Assembly (NCBI GenBank): GCA_977006965.1
Contig: OZ345359.1
Span: 2,728,001 to 2,792,000 of the forward strand
Direction of reading: 5' to 3'
Length of the DNA: 64,000 nt
Origin: Phymatolithon calcareum
Lineage: Eukaryota > Rhodophyta > Florideophyceae > Hapalidiales
Below are positions 10,458 to 20,574 of this stretch, piece by piece. A program made the translations under genes and the position numbers. The notes beneath the pieces were generated by a model, which had not been told where the DNA came from, made no database searches, and saw only the letters and a program-made list of their open reading frames with translations. Position 1 is the first letter of the stretch; each line of letters begins with the position of its first letter.

Positions 10458-11437
10458 GGTAGAATATCTCGTGTAAGATTACTTTTGCAGGAATACTCCG
10501 GAATTCTTCAAAAGTTAGAATATCCGTCTTATTGAGTTTCGGTACTTCGAGAAAATAAGCCTTTTGATCCAGAATAATTCCCCTTTCAGAAATTGATACA
10601 TCAACTCCATTGAACCGAGTAGGTGTATCGGTGATTAATTTCAGTCCCCCATTGGGAAAACTTGCAGAGTTGCTTTTTTCTTTCTCGATAAAGCTTGTTT
10701 TGCCTGATATCATTGTGTCATCAACTTGAAGACCGATAATTCCAGATAGTGTATTTTCGTCTTTTGCAAACATGAGACACGGATCCATGGGTATCTGCTG
10801 CATTCCAAGATTGTTCCTGTGATACTCAAGATATGTTTTGAACCAATGCATTGAGCGTTCCGGCATGCCATAAAGTGGTCTAATAAACTTCAAAACAGCG
10901 TTTTTAAGGTTCAGTTCTTTGGAGGTCGAAAGTATATAGGTCTTCTGAGCTCTGTCTTAGAAATTAAAAACGCCTTCCTGATGTCTCTTGTAAACAATTC
11001 AAAGTTTTCGGAGGCGCTCATAGACATGAAAAATCGAAGAGATGCTCTTCTAACAGTTGGTGCTGCAGTAAACAAACCATGTTCGTCGTCATTATAAGCA
11101 GCAACGCAGAAGCGTGATTTCAAAATTCCGTCATGCTTGACATTATGAACAAAGACAGAGTTATATATAGTCTGTGCCTTTCTGCCTCAGATTCGTCAAC
11201 AATCTCAAATGTACCAAGTTCCATAAGACCTTCCAGCTCTGACCGTCGTGCATCAGTAAAATCCACTTTAGAATCCGCACGTTTGTTTTCACTCTTGAGG
11301 TGGTCCTGAATGTAGACGAATCCATCCTCGACATCAATGAAAACCTGCGCAAACATTGCTTTCGACTCGTCGACAGCATGGTATACTCGAACATTGTGTA
11401 TTGCAAACGAGCTAATATTCCCACTTGGCATAACCAC
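10450..11437 (-). pseudogene. pol: Reverse transcriptase of element E, in three frames
   Basis: Frame 11437-11120 holds FTDARRSELEGLMELGTFEI, the opening block of copia RT in this lineage. Frame 11123-10911 holds SRFCVAAYNDDEHGLFTAAP and TRDIRKAFLISKTELRRPIY, the fingers and first palm Asp. Frame 10893-10450 holds RPLYGMPERSMHWFKTYLEY and IIGLQVDDTMISG, where QVDD is the catalytic YVDD-type box. Two frameshifts inactivate it. The domain is otherwise complete and unusually well preserved in sequence. Confidence 0.8.
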
Positions 11438-11530
11438 ATCAACCTGATTGTTGTGTATTTTAGATCGCTTATATCTTTTCCAGCCTTCTTTCTCACGATA
11501 GATGAGTACCTCTGTTTCCGGCGAGGAATT

Positions 11531-12172
11531 TCAAACTTCTTCAATATGTTCCATGTTTGGGGCAGTTGTCCTCCTCATGCTGTCGCGCAATACCCGACGA
11601 GCCTTCATACGTTCTGCTATAGCAGAGCAGGCGGAAATTATTTTGGCTCTCTTTGCCATGTCGTCTCGCTCAATACTTCCAGGTAGCTCTGGAAATACCC
11701 CCAAAAACAAGTGCGGTGGGTGATATTCCGGTGGCACTGTGAGGCACATCATTGATTGCTCTGAATGTTAAAGACAGTCTGTCATCTGGTTTCACTTTGG
11801 TATGTCGATTTTGAGCTTCTCGTATATAGTGCGAATAACTTTGTGCTGTCTTTCAATAGATCCCACACGTTCATGAGCTTCAGTTGGTACACATTTCACG
11901 ATGGTCCCCATTTCGTTTGCAGTATCTTTGAAATCATGTCCTGTGAAGTTGGTTCCGGCATCATGAACAATATAATCGGGTGCTCCAGCATATATATTGA
12001 TCCAACATCGCTTTAAAGTAGCCCAATCATCCATAGAGGTCATTCTCTTCAGAAACTTTCCTTTCTGAAATCCCGTGCCCTTACATATTATATGTAGAAC
12101 GTTTCCATCACATAGTTTCATCACATCAATAACGAGTGTGCTATTGAACACCCCAGTTATTGAGTCTTTCAT
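11531..12172 (-). pseudogene. pol: Integrase of element E
   Basis: Frame 12172-11792 contains LVIDVMKL (first Asp), PDYIVHDAGTNFTGHDF (second Asp), and VPTEAHERVGSIERQHKVI (Glu in SIERQH). Frame 11752-11531 continues with VPPEYHPPHLFLGVFPELP and AKRAKIISACSAIAERMKAR, the usual C-terminal part of this lineage. A frameshift separates the two. A TGG/stop region at about 11760 marks the break. Confidence 0.75.
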
Positions 12173-12223
12173 GGAGAATAAGAAGCGTTTCGGTTTGCTC
12201 CTGCCGTACTGACATGCCTTACA

Positions 12224-12502
12224 CTATTTCACGAGCTTCTCGATTTTTTTTCGAGTACCTTCTGGAAGCTCTTTGATACCTGCCGATTCAATAACCTTCC
12301 ATGTCCGGTAGATTACGGCTGGATGTCCAAGATTTCTGTGCATTGCCCGTAGTTGATTTTCAAAGAAATAGCAGGCGCTATAGAATAGATTGTTTCTCAA
12401 TGTCACGCTCTTGGAATAACCGTCACTTAGTCGTTCGATAATTTTGTAAAGAGATTGGTAGTTGAGTCCAAAATTATCAAGATCCTTGTGAGAGATTATC
12501 AT
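12224..12502 (-). pseudogene. pol: GAG-pre-integrase region of element E
   Basis: 92 codons including ENQLRAMHRNLGHPAVIYR, the conserved copia WHRRLGH-type motif that supplies histidines of the integrase zinc-binding domain. It precedes the integrase frame by about 50 bp. Confidence 0.65.
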
Positions 12503-12876
12503 CGGCTTGTATCAGATGAAATATGGTAGCAAATTGCAATATTTGCCTCTGCATCATCAGATTCACTTTCGCTTACATCGAATTCCTCCTCTGATTTCTA
12601 AGCGTCGCTTATGCACACATCAGGTGGAACACGCTTAACCGTCTTCCAGAATAATTTCCGCGTCTTGCATTGCCATATCTTCTGTCCCTATTGCCATACG
12701 CTTTGATTTTTCTTTGGTGTTCAGCTCGGCGAATTGCTCTGTCAATATAGTTCGAAATTGAGTCCATATTAAATTCCGCTTTTGTCTTGAAGCTGCTGGA
12801 GTCTGCTGATGATCTTATCTGTCTCCGATCAGCTTCTAGTGCTCAAGAAGGCAGAATAGCTTTTAGCTCTTGCAGC

Positions 12877-13446
12877 TCAGTTGGTGGATTCTGGCATACC
12901 ATTTTGAACATCCGTCTCCCTTACAGCGGAGATAAATTTTCCAGTTATTATGTCATCGGTTCCTGGACCAGTGCGCATATCAGCCAGATCTGCAATTTGC
13001 TCCAGCAAATCGTTTAGACAATCCTCATGCGTTGTAGCTTGTTTTTTGTATGCCCTTGACTGTCGAACAAATTCAAACGTTAGCTCATTCCAAACCTTAT
13101 CATTAACCCTTTTTGATCTCTGTCCAAGGAATTGGTGTTCCAGCATATCTATGGCATCATCAGAACTTGTAGCAGTGTCCTTGATATGATCCATGAAGTA
13201 TATTAACGCATTCCCTTTCACGAAACAGTTCTGCATGATCCTCAAGACTGTAACATTGTCAAACGAGTCAATACCGCAGAGGTAGCATGCATCTTTGAAA
13301 CTTGAGTAACGGCGTCGAAGCGGTTCTTTCGGCGATCCACTGTACCGCATCTCCTTTGAGAAGAGTTTTCCAACATCGGAAGGGCGTCCAGCAATTGATG
13401 AACGTCGATATGATGGTTCAGTTGTTTCGTCTCCTGCATTACGCAT
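12877..13446 (-). pseudogene. gag: gag of element E
   Basis: An open frame of 189 codons. RRRYSSFKDACYLCGIDSFD, ALIYFMDHIKDTA and WNELTFEFVRQSRAYKKQAT match the capsid pattern of retrotransposon gag in this lineage (short helical repeats ending in a conserved LTF...R). The preceding frame 13690-13456 (MLNDVIQTSWKDNTHELKEQ, then an Asn-rich stretch) is probably its N-terminal part, separated by a frameshift. I see no zinc knuckle. Confidence 0.6.
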
Positions 13447-13693
13447 AGGTGAGCTTCATTCTTCATAATTTCGATCGTCATTATTGCTATTTCCATTGTT
13501 TTTCAGAAGTCGGGTGTTTGAAATATCATGATGATTTCCGATTGATGCATCATTCATTTCGTTTGATTTGTGTTGCTCTTTCAACTCATGTGTGTTGTCC
13601 TTCCATGATGTTTGAATAACATCATTTAGCATACTGAAGATCGGAGTCTCGGACTTCGACTTGATGGTTGCACCTGCCTTCAGTAAAATGTCG

Positions 13694-14030
13694 TAGAAAA
13701 CATAACCGCTTGTGGATCGCCGAGTTTCAAAACATCTTCCCCAATCCGAATCCGTATACCCGATTGGAACTAAGTTATTCTTGGAGCCGAGGAGAATAGC
13801 GTAGCTTCGTGTACCTGCAATGTATCGGAGAACACGCTTGACACCCATCCAGTGACGTTTCAGAGGCTTCCCGGAGAAGGAAGATAGCTTGCGGACCGAT
13901 TCCGAGATGTCCGGACGGGTACCGACCATCAAATACATGAGGCAATGGCCGGGCGATATGGAAATTCGTCAGACATCGACTCGGTGATATCGATTTCATT
14001 CACTGAGGTTTTCTTGTGTCCGGACTCCAT
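13694..14030 (-). pseudogene. pol: End of RT and start of RNase H of element C
   Basis: Two frames (13999-13775 and 13938-13456) cover MYLMVGTRPDISESVRKLSS, HWMGVKRVLRYIAGTRSY and IGYTDSDWGRCFETRRSTSG, the copia RT-RNase H connection and the first RNase H Asp (DSDW). Homology to D stops at TTTCTAC (about 13693); the frame then runs on into element E. Confidence 0.8.
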
Positions 14031-15204
14031 TGGGGTCGCTATTGTTTTCGCTTTCTCCATGCCAAAGCGTTCCAAGACTGAGGGCTGATGAACGAATAGT
14101 TCCCAACCGGGAAAATGGAAAATTGAGAAAATGGGAACGCTAAAACGTCCAATAAAATACGTGCACTTTTGGATTTTGTACCTGCAGGAGGCAAAGGAAG
14201 TAAAATTTCAGAAATGCAGGTATTCTATTGGACGTACTTGCGTTCCCAATTTCTCATTTTCCCATTTTCCCTGTTGGGAACTATTCGTTCATCGGCCCTG
14301 ACTGAGCGTTTGCTGACTGCGAGAGATGAAGTGCTCGGAGCGGTCGATTACGGCGGATCTCAAGCCCAAGACACAGTCTTGCTTCTTCAAAGTCCTTCAT
14401 CTCGAATCGCTTGTTGAGCTCCCCCTTAATCCATGAAATGGCAGAAGTATCGTTTCCAGCATTCAACAAGTCGTCCACGTAAGAGCGATGATCATAATCG
14501 AGTTTGCCTTGTGCCGAACATACAGACATGGATCATTGCACTGCTGGAGAAACCAAGCTCGTTGATTAAGAACTTGTCAATCTTCGCATGCCATTGTCGC
14601 CGGAGCTTGCTTTAAGCCGTATAGTGCTTTTAAGAGCTTGCAAACAAAGTCAGGACGCTTAAGATCTCGAAAGCCAGTTGGAACTTCCATGAAGATGTCT
14701 TCGTCAAGTTCGCCATGCAAGAAATCGCACCACATCCATTTGATGGAGCTCCAAATTAACTGTTGCGAGAAGGATTCGAATCGAGGTGAACTTCACGACT
14801 GGGGCATTCGTTTCACTGTAGTGCACCCCAAGCACCTGTCGGAACCCTTTCGCAACGATGCGAACTTTGGGACCTGTATCCTTCACTTTGAATACATACT
14901 TGCACGGAAGCACGTTCATACCGGACTTGTGAGGAACGAGTGTCCATGTATTGTTTCCGGTAAGTGACGAGTGTTCTTTCTCAATGGCGGCAGACCAGAA
15001 GTCTATATTTCTATTTGAAGTTGCTTCGTTGAAAGTCTGCGGTACTTGACGTGAGGACATGTCCGTATGAGATGCAAGGTTTGCCGACTCGAGGGCAAGC
15101 ATGGCCGTGTGAGACGGGATATTCCACGGTTCACTCGCTGGTTTTGAGAGCCGAGCTGACCGACGAAGTATGGGTTTGGAAATAATTGTAGGAGTCTCGT
15201 CCAA
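14031..15204 (-). pseudogene. pol: Reverse transcriptase of element C, split by a MITE
   Basis: Frame 15204-14704 has FWSAAIEKEHSSLTGNNTW and LPCKYVFKVKDTGPKVRIVA with KGFRQ, the opening of the copia RT domain. The stretch to about 14530 continues in other frames (ALYGLKQAP). Frame 14529-14281 has DYDHRSYVDDLLNAGNDTSA, the catalytic YVDD box, followed by KGELNKRFEMKDFEEARLCL and LGLEI. The foldback MITE interrupts the domain at 14299. Element D lacks the whole 14031-14518 interval. Confidence 0.8.
14081..14299. mobile_element. Foldback MITE, 219 bp, in RT of element C
   Basis: The element is almost entirely an inverted repeat: it begins AGGGCTGATGAACGAATAGT and ends in the near reverse complement ACTATTCGTTCATCGGCCCT. 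Pairing continues inward through the TTCCCAAC / GTTGGGAA, GGGAACG / CGTTCCC and ACGTCCAATA / TATTGGACGT blocks, reaching the centre with CTGCAGG and related sequence. It is flanked by GACTG at 14076-14080 and 14300-14304, a 5-bp target duplication. It has no coding capacity, so it would need a transposase from elsewhere. The corresponding interval is deleted in element D, so D does not tell whether the site was once occupied there. Confidence 0.85.
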
Positions 15205-15984
15205 AGGCGGTGGAGATACTGTCTGTTCCCATTTTCAGCATTTTGACCTTCATCAATGTCCTTGTAGATGTTCTTGTTGTCCTCTTCCAGAGTATGTTCG
15301 TCTTTTACAGTCTCCTCAGAGATTTTAACGGCATCGATTTCTGGAGTCTCAACGGACATATCGGTTTTTGTTTGACTCAATCCGCTATCCGATTCGTCGA
15401 ACGTCACGTCCCGCGACACAATCACTTTGCGCAACTCTGGATCCCATATCTTATATCCTTTTGACGAAGATGAATATCTCAGCATAATGGCATCTCGAGT
15501 ACGAGGGTCAAGTTTCTTAACCTTCTTTTTACGAATAACGTACCAACACTTGGTGCCAAATATGCGCAAGTGGCCCAAGTCAGGAGCGGTACCCAGACAT
15601 ATGTGATTGGGGGGTCGTGTTCGAAGGAAGTCTTCTTGACGTCACAAGATTGCGAACATACACAACACTTGCAAGAGCTTCAGCCCAGAACGTCTTCTCG
15701 ATGCCTCTGTGAAAAAGCATCGAGCTCAACAAGTTGAGAAGTGTGCGTTTCATGCTCTCAGCCACCCCATTTTGCTGTGCGGTATATGCGACAGTTAGCT
15801 GGTGATGAATGCCGTGATCGGAAAGGTATGCTTTAAAATCGTTGGACAGGTACTCGCCTCCGTTTTCGGTCCTTATAGGTGACAAGTCTAGAACATTCAA
15901 GTGCATAAGCTGCTTTCCTGTGTCCGTTTCAGCGCACTTGCGGAACTTTCGAAAACACTCAAAACTCTCCGACTTCTTTCTCAT
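15003..15984 (-). pseudogene. pol: Integrase of element C
   Basis: Frame 15984-15580 has LSPIRTENGGEYLSNDFKAY and YTAQQNGVAESMKRTLLNL, the second catalytic position and the catalytic Glu. The second position reads Glu (RTENGGE) where copy D keeps Asp (RTDNGGE), a single-base difference. Frame 15578-15003 has GHLRIFGTKCWYVIRKKKVK and the copia C-terminal LRYSSSSKGYKIWDPELRK. The zinc-binding N-terminal domain and the first part of the core are deleted, as in D (junction near 16050), so the element was defective before duplication. Confidence 0.8.
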
Positions 15985-16012
15985 GGTGAATTCCGTGGTT
16001 CACTTGGAATAA

Positions 16013-16911
16013 TCATCTATGAATGTGATGAAGTACTGAGAGCCACCAAGTGATGGAATTTCTATTGGACGTCGGAATGCACGAGATCATGGAACGGTCG
16101 AAGGTCATGTGCGATGTGCTACCAGAGTCGATGATCCAAGACTTAGATTTTTCAGGAATGTCGGAACTGCGCACCTTGGCCATCAGACAGCGAGGTGCGG
16201 AAACTTCTTCCAACACTTCATTACGTGATGTCCGGGTCGATGACAATGGTCGCAGTAATCACGAATTCTTTCACCATCTCGTCTGGCAGTGAGCAGTACA
16301 GCAGTTTCGACTTTGACGTTTGATGCTTCTACGCGCATTGCCATGTGCTGTTCTTCTTGCAAGAGTCTGCTCTTTACAAACTCAAGAGAAAACGACTCGT
16401 ATTCGTTCCCGAGAGCATGAATGGCACTAATCAGGCTGTCATAGCGTTCTGGAAGACCGTTGAGCAGAGCCATTGCCATTTCCTTATCGTCAATACCGAC
16501 ACCCTTTGATTTGAGGGTGGATGCTAGCTGACGAATACGGTTGGTGTAGGGCAATATTTTCTCGTCCTCTAACATAGTTGCAGTGTAGAAATTGCGACGA
16601 GCGGCCAGTTTGTTGAGAAGAGTATGACGTTCGAAGATGTTAAGAATCGACTGCCACATTTCCTTGGTCGTTTCCATATTTTGTACATGTTCGAGATGTT
16701 CGTCGGAGAGAGAAAGTCCGATTATTGGTTTGGATTTGTTTTCAATTCGACGCCAGAGCTTATAATCGTCTGATTCTCGTGCCGGTGGATCGTCCTCGAT
16801 GTACTCATCGAGTTCGCGGAAGGATAGTACTAGCTGAATTTTCTGTTTCTAAGCGTGGAAATTAGTCTCATATAATTTTTCGACTTTCAGTGTTCCCTGC
16901 GAATTGTCCAT
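16013..16911 (-). pseudogene. gag: gag and protease of element C
   Basis: The ATG at 16911 opens a gag frame that is cut by TAG after 20 codons; the frame resumes and runs to 16183. It includes TKEMWQSILNIFERHTLLNK and the zinc knuckle YCDHCHRPGHHVMKCWKK (C-X2-C-X4-H-X4-C). After a frame change, 16246-16013 has SWIIDSGSTSHMTFDRSM, the copia protease active site. All of this is identical or nearly so in D, including the TAG. Confidence 0.8.
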
Positions 16912-17374
16912 ATTGGATTTTGGGGGTCTTAAAATCTTGTCGAAGATCCGTTCGGGGAGTCCACTTCGAGTCAACTCAAGGTCAACTGTCAAGGCAATCT
17001 ATCCCGTATAAGAAATTCGCTTCGAGTCTATGCGACCTGGGCCTTGAAAGAATCCGATCGGTTGGTGTGACGAAGTGTGATAAGAGACTTGTACGAGCGG
17101 ACCCCACTAAAAACCAACAAGGGGTTGTGGACCACAATGTTGGTAATTGAGCAGGGAGACGCAAGTATGTGTGCCAAGAAGGCCAGGCGTAATGCCAGAA
17201 CAGATCACAATCGTAGTCGACACCTTAGAGGGGTGTACGCCTAGAGCGTGAGAGTTGCAACACAAATCAAGTTTATGAAGAAGACAGAGACCGAAGTAGA
17301 AGGATGAGCACCGGAGATGATGATGATGATGAAGATGTGCCGGTGGCTCGGATATGTTGACTGGGCCCATAAAC

Positions 17375-17780
17375 TGTAGTTGGAGGTTAGGGAAGTGATG
17401 AGGTTGAAGAAAAGGTTTGCTTGAGGTTGAATGATTGAGAATGAGATGAGTTGGGTGAAGATGAGTTCCTTAGTTTATTCCGATGGTCGGCACATGAGAT
17501 GGAAGTTATATACCAGCCTAGTGCCAGTGGAAGAACAATACTGGATGCATGCTGACGTCAAATAACCAGAGCTGACTAGTAATACACTGGATGCATTTCG
17601 TGCACTGCTATTACTGATGCATCTGCACTTTCTCAATCTTAACGGTTTCAAGTAACCGTTGACAACAGCATAACTACTTGTACTATCATACTATGACATG
17701 TTTCGACTTGAATCGTGTACCGAGATCAGACTTGATATTGAAGTGTGTTGCGACTACAGATCCAACCAACAAACTTCCAA
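17375..17780 (-). repeat. 5' LTR of element C (406 bp)
   Basis: Mirror of 23371-23776. On the minus strand it starts TTGGAAGTTTGTTGG and ends CCTCCAACTACA. As in D the leading TG is missing compared with the 3' LTR of D. It contains TGACGTCA (17553-17560), TATATAA (17506-17512) and an AATAAA signal. Confidence 0.85.
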
Positions 17781-17890
17781 AGCCCCGCGGTAAACCACTG
17801 AGCTAAACTATTCCCGGATGGGCTCATCAACAGCTGCTCGTAACGGGTGTTGAGAACAATGTCTTTAGTCTCGACACTCCCGAGGGGTCG

Positions 17891-18095
17891 TGTGAAAGAA
17901 CTAATCATAAATGCTGCTGACACTGCTGGATCTGTGAGTGCCGAGATCTCATTCTCTTTCCACGTGTAACATAGGGTTACACCTCCGGAGAATCATCTGT
18001 AATCTCAACAGACCTAACAATAAAAACCTTGCTGTTGCTGTTCTCCTCCCGGAGAGAAAGACAGAGAATTTCCTACTGATCCTCATTTTCTGACA
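17891..18095 (+). repeat. 3' LTR of element A (205 bp)
   Basis: Starts TGTGAAAGAACTAATCAT and ends ATTTTCTGACA, followed by the TCAAT target duplication at 18096-18100. It is longer than the 5' LTR because of extra bases in the CACGTGTAACATAGGG block. A G-rich tract (GAGGGGTCG) directly in front could be the polypurine tract. Confidence 0.85.
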
Positions 18096-18100
18096 TCAAT

Positions 18101-18927
18101 TTCAGAGGATTTGAAAGAACATAAATTCCGCTTGCGAGGTGTCCACCATGTTAATTACAGCTGTTAAAAAAGAGTACTCTTTGCCGGAATACGGAAACAG
18201 GTGTACACTGTGCACTGCAGTTCATGATGAGCTGAAGAGTACACCAATATGATATTCATCTTTTACCTACTGAGGTTCAGGGTCATAATGAGCCTACTGT
18301 AGACAGAGATCAGTGGAGATTCTTGGTTCCTGCAGTCACTCTTAAATTGGTTCCTGCAATTCAAATTTATGGTCGTCCACTATGACTCACTTGTCGCGAA
18401 ACCAGCACGGCTCCTTGACGTGGAATTGGGTCAATAACGAGTACAGTAGTGTGCTGTTGAAGGTAATTTAGCGCCCTACTATTAGAGGCCTTATGGGCCT
18501 CACAATGAGTACAGCAAGTTTAACTATGATCAATAACTCGATGTTGAGACATTTTTCAAAGCCAATTCTCCTGTTGCTGCACATCAGGCTAAACATGAAC
18601 ATCTTTTATCGGGTTTGTGAGCTAGCTGAGTTCACGGGCATGGGATAGTGTCCGGAAAACATTCACCGGGACAATCCATCTCTGCATGACAATTACTTTG
18701 GTCATGCTAAACAATCGCAAGTGCATATAACAATTTGAAACTAGTTCGTCTCGAAACGGAAACGAGGACGCAGGGATGCATCGCTGAAAACGAATCGCAG
18801 TGGATAGTTGTCTCATTGTCCGGGGATATAAGGCATGCAGTGCCTTAAGGTGCCAAGTAGCATTGGCATGTCTCGCTTTACAGCACTGAAACTCCGTATA
18901 GCTGCTTCCAGCACCGTCATCACTCAG
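18101..18927. other. Target-flank sequence, left copy, no recognised gene
   Basis: Sequence next to the insertion site of A, mirrored at 22224-23050. A 64-codon minus-strand frame (18816-18622) matches the last 64 codons of a plus-strand frame in the mirror, with one residue changed. I recognise no domain. Confidence 0.5.
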
Positions 18928-19249
18928 TAAGGACTGTAGGCGGACTTTCCTACATGAAGTTGAAGCGGCAGCGTAAAGTCGTGAAGCTCAAATCATGTTT
19001 GTTAGGCCTGAATTTGCTTTGCATTTAGGCGGAACATATAGCAATGGGTGCCAATACAACTTTGAAATGGGGGTCAATTCACGTACTAGCGTTTCTTTCA
19101 AAGGGTACTAAGCTGAAACAGTGGACGAAGATGTAGATATTGCTTTGCCGCGCAGGTAATTGCAGTGTTCGCGATTAAGGAAGTCCCGTAGCGCCAAAGC
19201 GTAAGCACAAGACGTTTTTGCCAATTGAAAACTTTAATCAAGCACCGTA

Positions 19250-19385
19250 CGCTCTGAACAAGCATAGGACCAGGAACACTTGCTCTCCCTGCCGATTACG
19301 CCTTGAATATGGCGCTACGCTTTGAACAAACAAAGCACCAGGAACACTTGTTCTTCCTGCCGATTACCTCTTGAATATGGCGCCA
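19250..19385 (+). repeat. 68-bp direct repeat, two copies
   Basis: Copy one starts CGCTCTGAACAAGCATAGGA at 19250, copy two CGCTTTGAACAAACAAAGCA at 19318. Both continue with CAGGAACACTTG, CCTGCCGATTAC and CTTGAATATGGCGC. Confidence 0.8.
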
Positions 19386-19969
19386 CACGTATGTGCAGCG
19401 TGAGCAGCTACTATTTGTTGAGGTACCTCTCGCCCACCGCGCAGCAGTTCTATACTTGTAGAAAGAGCTCCAGAACGAAGTAAAAGTAGAACTAACTGTG
19501 CTAAGCAATCTAGGAAAGAACAAACTCCCTTCAACAAGGTCTCGAATCACGTAATGTTCGTCTCATTCTGTACTGTACAGACAATCTATAGACTGAGTGG
19601 CTTATGGCTGATTGACGCTGGATTGTTCGGCAGGATGGCATTGGTGTGAGGCACGGGTACCACCTCCGTTACACTGCACGTGACATGCTGCACGGGCTAG
19701 GAACAGCAATATATTTTTCGCTCAGAACGTTATTTTGGTAATATTTCTGAATCCAAATATTATTTGAAAAACTACTTCTTCGTGCAATGTTTATTCTGTT
19801 GCACGGATCATTCCTATCCTATATGTACGTATGTTAAATATAACATACATACATACTGTATATACCACCTGCAACATATATAATTGATTTAAAACGCATT
19901 CGGATCGAGTACAATCCTAAGTAGGAACAAAAAAATCTAACTAGAGTAAAATGAGATCTCCGCAAGGAA

Positions 19970-20413
19970 ATTGTAGGTTTTTATTTTTGAAGCCCTCAAC
20001 CCCGGCGCACGCCGACACCAGAGCAGCTTCGCATAGCGCTGTAACCCTTCCAGGGAGGACTACAGCATATCGTCTCCATCATCACACCATCAGTTCCTCT
20101 TGCATCTCACTCTAGCATCATTAGTTTGTCCATCGCTTGTTTCAATTCCTCTTCTGTTCCATCATTCATCTGGGGTTGCGTTAGGTTGCGGTGGAGGGTT
20201 TCCAGCAGCATCGCTGCTAGTTCGTCGTAGCTGTCGATACATGCAGACGGATTTCGCGGAGGGAAGCGGCCGAAAAAACCATTTGACTGCCCAAACTCTG
20301 TGATTTCTCGACTTAATTTGGACTACGGGGTTTAGATTCTCGTTCATGTCCACGGCGATTTTGCGTTTTTTGGCCTTCTAGCTCCATGCCCAATAGATTC
20401 GCAGTTTCTCATT
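19970..20413 (-). repeat. Dispersed repeat R1, copy 2
   Basis: Same orientation as 2083-2529 and about 85% similar by eye. Here it lies downstream of the piggyBac-like remnant, so it may be the 3' end of that element, whereas in copy 1 it is joined to family UF1. Confidence 0.7.
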
Positions 20414-20574
20414 ATAAAAGAACAGTAAAACACTCCATGGATCACGGACAGCGGGCAACGCATCAGCCACACCTGCGCGGTGGGTGGAAAGTTGTCATCA
20501 GGTTGCTGCCTATTTGTCCCTTCTGTCTGGACCATTCCTGATATCTGTGCGCTCCTGTTGACCGTCATCGCCAT

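Larger units (their letters stand above)
9690..13692 (-). mobile_element. Copia element E, distinct lineage, LTRs not found
   Basis: A near full-length copia polyprotein on the minus strand, in the order gag (13446-12877), pre-integrase/zinc region (12502-12224), integrase (12172-11531), RT (11437-10450) and RNase H (10457-9690), broken into several frames. It sits exactly where the left arm departs from the right arm, between element A (ends 9211) and element C (starts 13693). The integrase signature PDYIVHDAGTNF, and RT directly following, resemble the copia lineage common in fungi and some protists rather than A-D. No LTR pair is visible; the 5' side runs into C within about 240 bp of gag, so the 5' end is truncated. 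Confidence 0.75.
13693..17780 (-). mobile_element. Copia element C (left copy), 3' truncated
   Basis: Left-arm counterpart of element D, reading leftward inside element A. It retains its 5' LTR (17375-17780), gag, protease, integrase, RT including the YVDD box, and the start of RNase H. It ends at 13693 within RNase H where element E begins, so its 3' LTR is missing. Positions in C and D add up to 41151 without any indel from 14521 to 17780. C carries a foldback MITE at 14081-14299 inside RT that D does not have. Confidence 0.85.
6215..18095 (+). mobile_element. Copia element A, with nested insertions C and E
   Basis: A Ty1/copia retrotransposon on the plus strand. Its 5' LTR is 6215-6411 and its 3' LTR 17891-18095; both begin TGTGAAAG and end in CTGACA. 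TCAAT is present immediately before the 5' LTR (6210-6214) and immediately after the 3' LTR (18096-18100), the expected 5-bp target duplication, so the two LTRs belong to one insertion although they are now almost 12 kb apart. Gag, protease, integrase and the first part of RT lie at 6454-9211. The rest of RT, RNase H and most of the 3' part are gone, replaced by element E and the inserted minus-strand element C. Only about 110 bp of A remain before its 3' LTR. Confidence 0.85.
13693..18927. repeat. Palindrome, inner left arm
   Basis: Inverted counterpart of 22224-26967. Differences are very few by eye outside the 492-bp indel at 14031-14521. The arm holds element C, the last 110 bp of A, the A 3' LTR, and 827 bp of sequence beyond it. 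Homology ends at CACTCAG (18921-18927). Confidence 0.9.

Noticed and set aside
9690-13692. LTRs of element E
   Set aside because: I compared the sequence after RNase H with that before gag and found no matching terminal segments.
20000-20400. R1 as a protein-coding exon
   Set aside because: The frames in the two copies differ, contain stops, and indels are not multiples of three.
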